A DNA stretch of 64,000 nt from Pseudoalteromonas sp. T1lg48 (GTDB lineage: Bacteria; Pseudomonadota; Gammaproteobacteria; Enterobacterales; Alteromonadaceae), in NCBI RefSeq assembly GCF_002964785.1, contig NZ_PQCC01000018.1:248001-312000 (forward strand), written 5' to 3'. Every line of letters begins with the position of its first letter. The first letter of the stretch is position 1. Under the pieces are notes generated by a model that searched no databases, had not been told where the DNA came from, and saw nothing but the letters and a program-made list of their open reading frames with translations. This document shows, piece by piece, positions 6,911 through 16,286 of this stretch. The translations under genes and the position numbers were made by a program.

Positions 6911-8008
6911 ATGAAAAATATATTTAATTTCTTTAAAAAAACGAATAGTTTCAGTGACCGAGTAGATTCTCCTGAAGATAGAGTCAAAGCGTTTATTTCT
7001 CACTGGCATGAACAATGGTCGAAAGCCCGAAAAAAAATGGGCGAAAATGTAGATTTCGATTATTGGGGTAATCAAATATCGGAAGTTGATGAGACCCACT
7101 TCATTACTGGCCGAAGTTCAGGATCTAGAAATTCTATTGGCTTAGCACCTGATTATGATCCTAAAACAGAAAAAATAACAGAATGCGAAATTGATGGAGA
7201 AATCGCTCAAGTATTTACGGAGATTTACCAAGAGTCACGTAAGTTCTCAAAGTATCACGTTTATGAACTTGTGCGTGATGTAGAGAGTGGCTGGAAAATA
7301 ACTGATATATTTACACTCTTTCACCCACCTAAGAGTTCTGTCATCGATGTTAATAAGCATGCAGAAATCCTAGCTATGAGCAGCGAAGATGCTCCTTTCA
7401 TGGAGAGAGCGAAACATATAGATCTCAATGAAAATACTCTTTTTCAAAAAGTTCGCAATATTAAGACCCCACATTTAGATGAAGGTGAGGCAAGATTGGA
7501 ACGAATCGGAAATCTACGAATCAGTTCCGGGGTTGTCGGTATTTTAGATTTTGGCTATGACATTTACGACTTTGAACCTCTGCATAGAAAAATAAAGCCA
7601 GGGGAGTACCCAGTAGAAACAGTCACAATACATGACCGGGTTGCTGGTATTCGAGTCAAATTCAGCGATAGCGAAGAACCAATAAAATGGCATGCAGCTA
7701 ACACTCCAAGTGGTAACGGAGTTTATGGCGTAGATGCAGGGAATTTAGCTATATTTGATGTGAGTAAGCTCATGGTATTAAACAGAATAGGGAAAGAAAA
7801 AATCTTTAATGGATGGTGCATTTCAGGCAAGCCTGAATTAGTGTCAATGACAAGCACGAATGACTGCGTTATATCCACAAGTGGCTTTGGTGATGGCGCT
7901 TATCCTGCATATTGGGGTGTCAACAAACAAGATGAAGTAATCTCTCTATATATCGATTTCATGATACTTGTAAAAGAGAATGAAAACGGCATATATGAAT
8001 CAATCTAA
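6911..8008 (+). CDS. Terminal cassette gene: two-domain protein, NTF2-like plus DUF4241-like
   Basis: 365 residues, soluble. The N-terminal part (about residues 25-135) has the pattern of a small NTF2-like fold (FISHWHEQWSKARKK ... YHVYELVRDVESGWKITDIF), judged from pattern only. The C-terminal part (about 185-360) resembles DUF4241: an opening turn about GILDFGYDIYDFEPL, then PVETVTIHDRVAGIRVKF, YGVDAGNLAIFDV, GFGDGAYPAYWGVN and an IDFMILVK end. No function is assigned to DUF4241. The gene follows attC7, but no attC is seen after it, so it is the last and possibly immobile unit of the array. Codon use resembles that of the other cassettes. Confidence 0.7.
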   Translation: MKNIFNFFKKTNSFSDRVDSPEDRVKAFISHWHEQWSKARKKMGENVDFDYWGNQISEVDETHFITGRSSGSRNSIGLAPDYDPKTEKITECEIDGEIAQVFTEIYQESRKFSKYHVYELVRDVESGWKITDIFTLFHPPKSSVIDVNKHAEILAMSSEDAPFMERAKHIDLNENTLFQKVRNIKTPHLDEGEARLERIGNLRISSGVVGILDFGYDIYDFEPLHRKIKPGEYPVETVTIHDRVAGIRVKFSDSEEPIKWHAANTPSGNGVYGVDAGNLAIFDVSKLMVLNRIGKEKIFNGWCISGKPELVSMTSTNDCVISTSGFGDGAYPAYWGVNKQDEVISLYIDFMILVKENENGIYESI

Positions 8009-8147
8009 ATCACCTTATAAAGTGCTGCTAGGGATAAACCTACGCTGCGCTCCGGTTTGCCTCAGAGCAAAGCGCAAAGCGTTTCCACCACTCACTCTTC
8101 GCCCACAGCCTGCTCTGAGCATCAATCTCTATAAACAACCCATAAAA
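8009..8147. other. 3' boundary of the integron; no intact attC
   Basis: After the last cassette gene an attC starting TTCACCTAAC would be expected, since its cassette front is GTTAGGTGAA. Only ATCACCTTAT (8009-8018) is seen, matching in TCACCT but lacking the AAC. A 9-base inverted repeat (CTCAGAGCA 8061-8069, TGCTCTGAG 8111-8119) lies within an attC-sized span, but there is no R' box GTTRRRY. It is a decayed or deleted attC, or the array end. Confidence 0.4.
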
Positions 8148-8178
8148 AAGCCCCGGCATACGCAGGGGCTTAATTTTT
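8148..8178. terminator. Intrinsic terminator of the M16 peptidase gene
   Basis: AAGCCCC (8148-8154) pairs with GGGGCTT (8165-8171). On the minus strand the stem is followed by six T residues, fitting the end of the peptidase gene. On the plus strand the shorter T-rich AATTTTTC could also stop cassette transcripts. Confidence 0.72.
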
Positions 8179-8197
8179 CAAAGATTAAACTCAGTGC

Positions 8198-10984
8198 TTA
8201 ATCCAGGTAAGTTACTTCACCTAGATTTAGACTTTCGATTTGCTCTTTGATCTTGGCTACATCACCGACGATCACCCAGGTCAGTTGCTCAGGCTTAATC
8301 ACCTTCTTGGCCTCGGCGGCCAGGGTTTTGGTATCCGGCTTACGAACCAGCTCGGCGTAATTTTCCAGATAGGTGACGTCACGGTCTTTACTGTAGGCAT
8401 CAGCCAGTGAGTTAAGCAGTGACCATTTTTTCTCATAACGACCAGGCAACTTGGCGGTTTTATTCGATACCACCTTGGCCAGCTCTTCATCGGTGGCCGG
8501 TTTATTACCGATATAACCATTAAGCTCTTTTAAGATCTCTTGAATTGACTCTTTGGTTTTATCGGTTTGCACCGGGGCGTAAACGAAGAAGGGGCTTTGC
8601 GCATTGGTATCCATAAGGATGGTGCGCGCGCCATATGACCAGCCCTTGTCTTCACGCAGGTTCATATTCATGCGCGAGGTAAAGCTGCCGCCTATGATGG
8701 TGTTCATCATATCCAGGGTTACTTCATCCTGAGCGCTTAATGATTGGCTGTTTGGACCCAATAGGCCAGAGATGATCAAGGACTGCGGCGACTCAGGCTT
8801 GTTCAATACAAATACCCGTGCTTTTTCAGGATTGGCCACATCGGCGATATCAAGTTTCGGTGCCGCTGTTTGTGGTTTTTCCCAGCTTGCCAAAGCCGTT
8901 TCCAAGGATGTTTGTAGTTCGGCTTTATCGATATCACCAACCACTACTAAACGGCCCAGATCAGGACGTAACCAGGTCGAAGTAAAGGCTAATAAGTCAT
9001 CACGACTGATTTGCGCTACCGATTGCTCCGTGCCTGAGCCGGTTAGCGGCTTACCATAAGGGTGGTTTTCGCCGTATAGCAGCGGCGGTAAAACGCGCAG
9101 GGCATTGGAGCTTGGGCTTGCTTTTTCTTGCTTAATGCCTTGCAGCAAGAGTTTGCGTACGCGCTCTATATCGCTGTCAGCGAAGCGAGGCTTTTGCAGT
9201 ACATCGGCAAACAGCGCCAGGCTTGGCTGCCAGTTGGTGGTCATGGCCGACATCATCACCGAGGTTTTATCCAGACCAGCACTGGCAGAGATAGACGCAC
9301 CCAGAGATTCAAGTTCGGCGGCCAGTTGCAATGCGTCGCGCGAGCCTGCGCCTTCATCAAGCATGTTGGCGGCGAAATTGGCAACACCAGGCTTGTTGTT
9401 GGCATCGGTGGCCGTACCGCCGGCAAAGTCTAAACGAATGTTAATAACCGGGGTGTCGCTGCGTTTAGCCAGTACCACTTCCAGGCCATTACTCAGGGTG
9501 AAGCTATCAACATCAGGAAGGTCTAGGGCAGGGACCTCGCCGGCACTAGGCACGCCCGTGCTGCGATCCACGCCTTGTTCATTGGCGCTCAGTTCGGCAA
9601 ATGGGTGAACGGTCAGTACAAAATCGCCGTTGCTCAACCACTTGTTTGCCACCATCTGAATGTCGCTGGGCGTCGCATTAGCGCTAATGCTAAATGCTTC
9701 TTTATAATAGGCAGGGTTGTTGTGGTAAACGGCGCCCGAGGCCAATACGTCTGACTTACCGCCAAAACCACCCACGCCTTCTACATTCTTCACCCAGCCA
9801 GCGGCATTGGCAAACTTAATGCGGCTTAGCTCTTCGGCCGTTGGGCCCTCGGCGATAATACGAGAAACCTCTTCATCGATAATGCGTTCAATTTTGTCGA
9901 TATTGTCTTTATCCAGAGCATCGACACCGATCATCAGCTGACCGGCCAGGGTGCGCTGATAGTTAAAGGCAAAGACGCTTGAAGCCAGTTGCTCGTCATA
10001 CACCAGGCGCTGATACAGACGAGAGTTTTTACCGCCGGCCATGACATCGCTTAACAGCGACAGGTATTCACCATCGACACTGCCTTTTTCCGCCGTGTTC
10101 CAAACCTTGAGGATACGTGAGGCTGGCACGCGGTCTTGCATTACTAAACGGGTTTGTTCGTCGCGCTTGGCAATCCATTTTTGCAGTTTGGCTACCGGTT
10201 TACCGGGTTTAATATCGCCAAAGTACTTACCCACTTTTTGCTTTGCCGTCTCAACATCGATATCACCGGCTAACACCAACACAGCATTGTTCGGGCCGTA
10301 GTAGTCTTTAAACCATTGGTGTACGTCGTCTAACGACGCCGCGTTTAAGTCTTCCATGGAACCGATCACAGACCAGGAGTAGGGATGACCTTGAGGGAAG
10401 GTATTCTTCCAGATGTTGTCCCACATGGTGCCGTAAGGCTGGCTTTCGCCCTGGCGTTTTTCGTTTTGAACTACGCCGCGTTGCTCATCGAGCTTGTCCT
10501 GCGTGATGGCGCCAAGCAAGTGGCCCATGCGCTCTGACTCCATCCACAACGCCATATCCAAAGCCGGTGTTGGTACGTTTTGGAAATAGTTGGTTCTGTC
10601 CGAGTTGGTGGTACCGTTTTGCTCGGTGGCACCGGCACGCTCGAAGGGGCCGAAATACTCGTCGTCGTAGTTTTCGGTGCCGTTAAACATCAGGTGTTCA
10701 AACAAATGGGCAAAACCGGTTTTACCCACTTTTTCATTTTTGGCACCCACGTCATACCAAACGTTGACGGCAACTATGGGTGCCTTGCGATCGGTGTGAA
10801 CGATAACCTTAAGGCCGTTATCCAGGGTGAAAGAGTCGTATTTGATATCTACAAACGGATAATTAGCGGCATTTTGTGCAACTTGTTGTTGCTGCGCTGT
10901 GGATTGCGTATCGGTGGTAGCGGAGCAACCACCGAGGGAGATCATCACTGCCACACTGAGGGCACTGAGGGTCATCTTATTCAT
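8198..10984 (-). CDS. M16 family zinc peptidase, lipoprotein (pitrilysin-like, two domains)
   Basis: 928 residues from the ATG at 10984, which has AGGA upstream; the frame extends 13 codons further without support. Residues 1-20 are a lipoprotein signal ending in the lipobox LGGC (Cys20), so it is probably anchored in the envelope facing the periplasm. The N-terminal M16 domain has the inverted zinc motif HLFEH (His93, Glu96, His97) and a downstream third ligand region (DEQRGVVQNEKRQ). The C-terminal half (from about residue 480) is a second M16 domain without the zinc motif, as is usual in these fused enzymes. The family degrades peptides. It is a single gene, with no partner evident. Confidence 0.9.
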   Translation of the reverse strand: MNKMTLSALSVAVMISLGGCSATTDTQSTAQQQQVAQNAANYPFVDIKYDSFTLDNGLKVIVHTDRKAPIVAVNVWYDVGAKNEKVGKTGFAHLFEHLMFNGTENYDDEYFGPFERAGATEQNGTTNSDRTNYFQNVPTPALDMALWMESERMGHLLGAITQDKLDEQRGVVQNEKRQGESQPYGTMWDNIWKNTFPQGHPYSWSVIGSMEDLNAASLDDVHQWFKDYYGPNNAVLVLAGDIDVETAKQKVGKYFGDIKPGKPVAKLQKWIAKRDEQTRLVMQDRVPASRILKVWNTAEKGSVDGEYLSLLSDVMAGGKNSRLYQRLVYDEQLASSVFAFNYQRTLAGQLMIGVDALDKDNIDKIERIIDEEVSRIIAEGPTAEELSRIKFANAAGWVKNVEGVGGFGGKSDVLASGAVYHNNPAYYKEAFSISANATPSDIQMVANKWLSNGDFVLTVHPFAELSANEQGVDRSTGVPSAGEVPALDLPDVDSFTLSNGLEVVLAKRSDTPVINIRLDFAGGTATDANNKPGVANFAANMLDEGAGSRDALQLAAELESLGASISASAGLDKTSVMMSAMTTNWQPSLALFADVLQKPRFADSDIERVRKLLLQGIKQEKASPSSNALRVLPPLLYGENHPYGKPLTGSGTEQSVAQISRDDLLAFTSTWLRPDLGRLVVVGDIDKAELQTSLETALASWEKPQTAAPKLDIADVANPEKARVFVLNKPESPQSLIISGLLGPNSQSLSAQDEVTLDMMNTIIGGSFTSRMNMNLREDKGWSYGARTILMDTNAQSPFFVYAPVQTDKTKESIQEILKELNGYIGNKPATDEELAKVVSNKTAKLPGRYEKKWSLLNSLADAYSKDRDVTYLENYAELVRKPDTKTLAAEAKKVIKPEQLTWVIVGDVAKIKEQIESLNLGEVTYLD

Positions 10985-11128
10985 AGGGATCCTTATTAAT
11001 CTAGTTGGTGTCCTGAGCAGCAATTTACCACTATATCGGGAACGGCGACATTGAACGCGTTAATCTGCAGCAAGAAAGATGTAAGGAAATGTTTAATGGT
11101 GACTTTACACCGGGAAATAGGCGAAAAA

Positions 11129-11150
11129 AAACCCCTCGCAAGAGGGGTTT
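11129..11150 (-). terminator. Terminator of the liu operon
   Basis: AAACCCCTC (11129-11137) and GAGGGGTTT (11142-11150) form a strong stem with loop GCAA. Read on the minus strand, eight T residues follow. It lies about 80 bases after the last gene of the leftward operon. Confidence 0.85.
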
Positions 11151-11232
11151 TGGGTAACACAGTGCCAACTAGCACTGGGAATGAGGTCGGTACATTTACG
11201 GGTATGCCTAAGACATTATGTCAGGCTATCCG

Positions 11233-11892
11233 TTAGTCAAAGCTCATTTCTGGTACATCGCCTTCGACGATGAGTTTACCCGCTGTTTTACTGATGATTT
11301 CATCAACACTAACACCCGGGGCGCGCTCTAGCAAATGGAAAGCGCCGTCTTTGACTTCTAACACGGCCAGGTCGGTTACTATTTTTTTCACACAATTCAC
11401 GCCGGTCAGTGGCAGTGAACACTCTTCTAGTAACTTAGAGTCGCCGTGTTTACTGGCATGGGTCATGGTAACAATAATGTTCTTCGCGCCGGCAACTAAG
11501 TCCATTGCGCCGCCCATACCTTTAATTAACTTCTTCGGGATCATCCACGAGGCAATGTTGCCGTGCTGATCAACTTCAAATGCACCTAAGACCGTCAAGT
11601 CTACATGACCACCGCGGATCATGGCAAAGCTATCGGCACTATTAAAAATCGCTGCACCTTTAGCTGCTGTAACGGTTTCTTTACCCGCATTGATCATGTC
11701 TGCATCAAGCTCGTCCTCGGTTGGGTAGGGACCCATACCCAGCAGGCCGTTTTCTGATTGCAGCATGACTTCAATGCCTTTGGGTACATAGTTAGCAACC
11801 AGGGTAGGGATACCAATACCCAGGTTTACGTAATAGCCGTCGGCCAATTCTTTGGCAACACGTTGAGCAATTTGTTCACGATTTAATGACAT
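11233..11892 (-). CDS. 3-oxoacid CoA-transferase subunit B
   Basis: 219 residues. It carries the family's active-site segment LQSENGLLGMGPYP, with catalytic Glu47 that forms the glutamyl-CoA intermediate, and pairs with subunit A encoded 11 bases upstream. It moves CoA between succinyl-CoA (or acetyl-CoA) and acetoacetate. Being the last gene after HMG-CoA lyase, it most likely activates or disposes of the acetoacetate released from leucine breakdown. AAGGAG precedes the ATG. Succinyl-CoA:3-ketoacid transferase (ScoB) and acetate CoA-transferase (AtoA) are close relatives and cannot be told apart by eye. Confidence 0.9.
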   Translation of the reverse strand: MSLNREQIAQRVAKELADGYYVNLGIGIPTLVANYVPKGIEVMLQSENGLLGMGPYPTEDELDADMINAGKETVTAAKGAAIFNSADSFAMIRGGHVDLTVLGAFEVDQHGNIASWMIPKKLIKGMGGAMDLVAGAKNIIVTMTHASKHGDSKLLEECSLPLTGVNCVKKIVTDLAVLEVKDGAFHLLERAPGVSVDEIISKTAGKLIVEGDVPEMSFD

Positions 11893-11903
11893 CTTGAGTC
11901 TCC

Positions 11904-12605
11904 TTAGGCTTTACGTGTGGTTACGCGTTCGATGCGTTTTTCAAAGGTACCCTTGATAACGCGATTAACATAAATGCCTGGGGTGTGGATTTGACTTGGC
12001 TCCAGTTCACCCGGCTCAACGATTTCTTCTACCTCGGCCACGGTGATCTTACCGGCAGTGGCGGCCATAGGGTTAAAGTTCATTGCCGTGTGGCGGAATA
12101 CCAGGTTTCCGTAACGGTCTGCTTTCCATGCTTTAACGATGGCAAATTCACCGGTAACGGATTCTTCAAGAATATACGGGCGACCATCAAATTCCTTTAC
12201 CTCTTTACCTTCGGCAACCGGTGTACCGTAGCCGGTAGCGGTATAAAATGCTGGAATACCCGCACCGCCGGCACGCATTTTTTCTGCCAGTGTACCCTGA
12301 GGAGTCAGTTCTACTTCCAGCTCACCGTCGAGCATTTGTTTTTCGAATAGCGCGTTCTCACCGACATAAGAGGCGATGATCTTCTTGATTTGCTTGTCTT
12401 GAAGCAGCACGCCTAAACCGAAATCATCAACACCACAGTTGTTAGAAACCACGGTAAGATCTGTGGTACCCATGCGCTTAATTTCGGCTATTAGGCCCTC
12501 GGGGATGCCGCATAGCCCAAAGCCACCGGCGATAATGGTATCGCCGTCTTTTAGTCCTGCCATGGCATCGGCATAACTTGTTACTACTTTATCGAATCCG
12601 GACAT
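11904..12605 (-). CDS. 3-oxoacid CoA-transferase subunit A
   Basis: 233 residues, with the glycine-rich CoA-binding signature [10 protein letters not shown] (about residues 27-36) and the family segment [20 protein letters not shown]. It forms the heteromeric transferase with subunit B. An AGGAG ribosome-binding sequence is present. The gene lies between hydroxymethylglutaryl-CoA lyase and subunit B in one transcription unit, which supports a role in acetoacetate use. ScoA versus AtoD assignment is not certain. Confidence 0.9.
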   Translation of the reverse strand: MSGFDKVVTSYADAMAGLKDGDTIIAGGFGLCGIPEGLIAEIKRMGTTDLTVVSNNCGVDDFGLGVLLQDKQIKKIIASYVGENALFEKQMLDGELEVELTPQGTLAEKMRAGGAGIPAFYTATGYGTPVAEGKEVKEFDGRPYILEESVTGEFAIVKAWKADRYGNLVFRHTAMNFNPMAATAGKITVAEVEEIVEPGELEPSQIHTPGIYVNRVIKGTFEKRIERVTTRKA

Positions 12606-12623
12606 GTCTAAGCACTCCTAGGT

Positions 12624-13535
12624 TTATTGTTCTTGGTCACATTGGGCAAGTATGGCATTGGCCACCTTGCTCTGGGGCTGCTTGTTCAGCGCCTTGCAAA
12701 TTGTAGCGCCTGCTTGGGCCAGTGTTTTTAAATCAATTCCTGTGTCTATGCCAAGTTTTTGTAACAGATAGACCACATCTTCGGTGGCAACATTTCCTGA
12801 CGCACCTTGGGCATAAGGGCAGCCACCCAGGCCTGCAACCGCACTGTCTACCGTGCTAATGCCCATTTTTAAGGCAGCATAAATGTTACTAATGGCCTGG
12901 CCATAGGTATCGTGAAAATGCACCGCAAGCTGGCTTGCATCCAGATGCTCAAGCAACAGGGCAAGCAACTGCTCAACCTCATTGGCCGTACCTACGCCTA
13001 TGGTGTCACCCAAACTGACCTCATAGCAGCCCAGAGCCAACAATTGTTTACACACTTCAAGCACTTGTTCAGGCGCAACCGCGCCCTGGTAAGGGCAACC
13101 TAGGACGCAGCTGACATAGCCGCGTACCTTGATGTTGTTTGCCTTGGCAAGCTCTACCACCGGGCGGAAGCGCTCAATGCTTTCACTGATTGAACAATTG
13201 ATGTTCTTTTGCGTAAAGGCCTCGCTGGCGGCGGTGAAAATTGCAAACTCGCCCACGTCAGCTGCCAATGCCAATTCCGCACCTTTAAGATTTGGCGTCA
13301 GGGCACTGAGCAACACATCATCATGGCGCTCAATGGCAGCAAACACCGCACTGGAGTCGGCCATTTGTGGCACCCATTTAGGCGATACAAAAGCACCGCC
13401 CTCAATATGCTTTAATCCCGCCTTGGCTAGGCTGTTGATCAAGGTCACCTTGTCTTCAAGGCTGACATTGACCTCGTTTTGCAGGCCATCACGAGCACCT
13501 ACCTCAACGACACGCACCTGTTGTGGAAAAGCCAT
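12624..13535 (-). CDS. liuE: Hydroxymethylglutaryl-CoA lyase
   Basis: Cleaves 3-hydroxy-3-methylglutaryl-CoA to acetoacetate and acetyl-CoA, the last step of leucine degradation. 303 residues, a TIM-barrel DRE-like enzyme. It shows VGARDGLQNE (residues 12-21), the metal-binding HFHDT (206-210) and the HMG-CoA lyase signature with catalytic Cys239 in GLGGCPYAQGASGN. Its ATG overlaps the stop of the upstream liuD frame in a TAATG arrangement, suggesting coupled translation. Confidence 0.94.
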   Translation of the reverse strand: MAFPQQVRVVEVGARDGLQNEVNVSLEDKVTLINSLAKAGLKHIEGGAFVSPKWVPQMADSSAVFAAIERHDDVLLSALTPNLKGAELALAADVGEFAIFTAASEAFTQKNINCSISESIERFRPVVELAKANNIKVRGYVSCVLGCPYQGAVAPEQVLEVCKQLLALGCYEVSLGDTIGVGTANEVEQLLALLLEHLDASQLAVHFHDTYGQAISNIYAALKMGISTVDSAVAGLGGCPYAQGASGNVATEDVVYLLQKLGIDTGIDLKTLAQAGATICKALNKQPQSKVANAILAQCDQEQ

Positions 13536-15498
13536 TAGCTTTGCTCCTCAACGATAGCAAGCAGGGCACCATGGCTGACCAATTCGCCCTCGCCATAGCA
13601 GTAGCTGCTGAGCACGCCATCGAATGGCGCATTAAGGGTATATTCCATCTTCATGGCTTCCATGACGACTATGGCATCGCCTTGTTTTACCTCGGTGCCA
13701 ATATCCAGCAGGTGTTTTACCACAGTGCCGTTCATAGGTGCTGCCAGGGCATCGCCACCGCTTTGCTCGGCGCCTACATAGTGCTTAGAGGTCAGGGCGA
13801 AGTCATACTGAGCACCCTGATACATGATGCTCAGTGCTTCGTCATCGATTTGTGCATCGGCGCTTAGGCGCTGACCGTCGACTACGGCAACATAGTGACC
13901 GTGACCTTGATACTCACCGCTCAAGCTATGGCCTTGGCCATCGATATCGACTTTAATTCCGGTAGATGTCACATGCAGCATGACCTGATGATCCGCTAGC
14001 GGCACGGAGATCTCATTGATGGAATTCAGTTTAAAGCCCGATAAACTCTGCCAAGGTGAGGTTGTAGCTGGGCTTTGCTGGTACCCTGTAAGTGACAATA
14101 GTACACCCAAGCAGCCATGGCTAAGGCATGCACATCGGCCTGTGGTGCCTGAGTCAGGTTGTCACAGTTATTGTCGATAAAATGGGTGTCCATGGTGGCA
14201 TCTTGCAGTGGCTGCGACTCGCACAGGGCTACAAGGAAGCCGGTATTGGCCTTAACGCCGCCAACATAGGTATGGCGTAAAGAGCGCTCCAGCAATGACA
14301 GCGCCTGAGCTCGGTTGTCGCCTTTGACGATCAGCTTGGCAACCATGGGGTCGTAGAATGAGCTGATCTCGTCGCCACAGGTAACACCGGTATCAATACG
14401 CACGTTTGCATTTTGCTCCGGGAAGCGTAAGTGCGTCAGACGTCCGCTTGAAGGCATAAACTGCTCGCTTGGGTCTTCGGCGTATAAACGGGCTTCAAAG
14501 CTGTGGCCTGTGATTGTTACCTGCTCTTGCGAAAGAGGCAAGGTGTCACCGCCGGCAATGGCGATCTGCCACTGCACCAGGTCCACACCCGTAACCATTT
14601 CGGTAACCGGGTGCTCTACCTGCAAGCGGGTATTCATTTCCATAAAGAAGAATTCCTCTCCACACAGCAGGAACTCAACCGTACCGGCACCCACATAATC
14701 GATGGCTTGAGCACAGCGTACCGCCGCTTCCCCCATGCTCTTGCGCATGGCGTCACTCAGACCGGGAGCGGGGGCTTCCTCAATCACTTTTTGGTGGCGG
14801 CGTTGCAATGAGCAGTCGCGGTCGCCCAAGTACACGCAGTTGCCGTGTTTATCGGCAAATACTTGTACTTCCACGTGACGCGGATTATCGACATAACGCT
14901 CAATCAACACCAGGTCATTACCAAAGCTGCTGATCGCTTCGCGCTTGGCACCTTCCAGGGCACTGATAAAGTCTTTTTTATCCCGTACCACGCGCATGCC
15001 CTTACCACCACCGCCGTAGGCGGCCTTGATAAGCACAGGGTAACCGATTTTATCGGCCTCATCGCTTAGAAAAGTCGGGTCTTGGTTGTCACCGTAATAG
15101 CCGGGTACCAAAGGCACGTTGGCGCCAGCCATAATCTCTTTGGCGCGGGTTTTTGAACCCATGGCTTCGATGCTTTTGGCGTAGGGACCAATAAAGGTAA
15201 TGCCTTTTTGCTCGCACTGTGCGGCAAAGGCTTCATTTTCAGAGAGGAAACCATAACCCGGGTGGATGCAGTCGGCGCCGGCCTGTTCGGCAACGGCAAA
15301 CAGCTTGTCCATATCCAAGTAAGACGACTTACTCGGTGCCGGGCCTATGTGGTAGGCGCTGTCGGCCATTTGTACGTGCTGAGCATTTGCATCGGCGTCG
15401 GAATAGACGGCAATGGTGTGCATACCCAGCATTTTGGCGCTGCGAATAACGCGACAGGCGATCTCACCTCGGTTGGCAATAAGAATTCGTTTTAGCAT
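13535..15498 (-). pseudogene. liuD: Methylcrotonoyl-CoA carboxylase biotin subunit, split by a frameshift
   Basis: The ATP-dependent biotin carboxylase/carrier subunit of methylcrotonyl-CoA carboxylase, partner of LiuB. The first frame (15498-14026, 490 residues) has the biotin carboxylase domain: ANRGEIACRVIR, the glycine-rich YGGGGKGMR, and MNTRLQVEHPVTE. The second frame (13535-14110) carries the linker and the biotinyl domain, with the biotin lysine in MEAMKMEY. Normal homologues are one chain of roughly 650-670 residues. The frames join near 14104-14110, where AAWV in frame 1 should continue as the other frame's [18 protein letters not shown]. That fits loss of a single base near TTGGGTG. 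It could be a real mutation, a recoding site or an assembly error. A TTG at 14110 could allow separate translation of the carrier. Confidence 0.85.
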
Positions 15499-15501
15499 GA
15501 G

Positions 15502-16278
15502 TTATCCTTGTTGTTGCCAAGCCGGCGCTTGTTTATTGAAAAACGCGTTTAAGCCCGCTTGCCCTTCGTCGCTTACGCGAATGGCGGCAATGCGCTCGGC
15601 AGTTAAATGGCGCAGGTCGGCATCAATGTCTTTACCGGCAACGTCATTAATTAAGTTCTTCGCTGCTTTAACGGCCATGGGACCGTTGTCGGTAATGATA
15701 TCGAGAAACTTGTCGCATTCTGCTTGCAGGTCTTCACACACTTCGTGGATTAGTCCCATGGCGTGCGCTTTGTCGGCGTTAAAGACCTCTGCGGTTAAGA
15801 AGTAACGTCTGGCGTTACGCTCGCCGATGGCTTTGATCACATAGGGGCTGATCACAGCCGGGATAAGGCCAAGTTTTACCTCTGACAAACAGAATTTGGC
15901 AGTCGGGTTGGCAAGGGCAATGTCACAACTGGCGATTAGACCCAGGGCCCCACCAAAGGCCGCGCCTTGCACCAAACAAATGGTTGGGTGCGGGCAGGTG
16001 TGCAGCACATGCATGAGTTGGGCAAGCTCCAGCGAGTCGGCGACGTTGTCCTCGAACGAGTTGTCTTTCATGGATTTCATCCAATTCAGATCGGCACCCG
16101 CTGAGAAGTGTTTGCCTTCGCTATTAAGCACCAAGGCACGAATATCGAGTGTGCTTGCATGCTCGATTAAGCGGATCATTTCACTTATTAGCGCATCGTC
16201 AAAGGCATTGTGCTTTTCTACGCGCTGCAGAGTAAGCGTGGCGATACGGCTTTTACTAATATTGAGTGTAACTGACAT
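15502..16278 (-). CDS. liuC: Methylglutaconyl-CoA hydratase
   Basis: 258-residue crotonase-fold enzyme. It hydrates 3-methylglutaconyl-CoA to HMG-CoA, between LiuB/D and LiuE in leucine catabolism. Oxyanion-hole and active-site segments are seen: FSAGADLNWM, GAAFGGALGLIASCDIAL and LSEVKLGLIPAVISPYV. The gene is spaced 3 bases from liuD and 8 from liuB in a tight operon. The position between liuB and liuD identifies it among many similar enoyl-CoA hydratases. Confidence 0.92.
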   Translation of the reverse strand: MSVTLNISKSRIATLTLQRVEKHNAFDDALISEMIRLIEHASTLDIRALVLNSEGKHFSAGADLNWMKSMKDNSFEDNVADSLELAQLMHVLHTCPHPTICLVQGAAFGGALGLIASCDIALANPTAKFCLSEVKLGLIPAVISPYVIKAIGERNARRYFLTAEVFNADKAHAMGLIHEVCEDLQAECDKFLDIITDNGPMAVKAAKNLINDVAGKDIDADLRHLTAERIAAIRVSDEGQAGLNAFFNKQAPAWQQQG

Positions 16279-16286
16279 AGCGCCTC

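Noticed and set aside
8061-8119. Inverted repeat after the last cassette as an eighth attC
   Set aside because: The size is right, but no GTTRRRY box and no proper R'' are found; kept only as a possible remnant.
11985-12350. Plus-strand open frame of 121 codons within the CoA-transferase gene
   Set aside because: It mirrors a firmly identified gene on the other strand and has atypical composition.
14026-14110. Programmed ribosomal frameshift in liuD
   Set aside because: No classical slippery heptamer or strong downstream stem is seen, and two more single-base shifts occur in the window, so mutation or assembly error is likelier.
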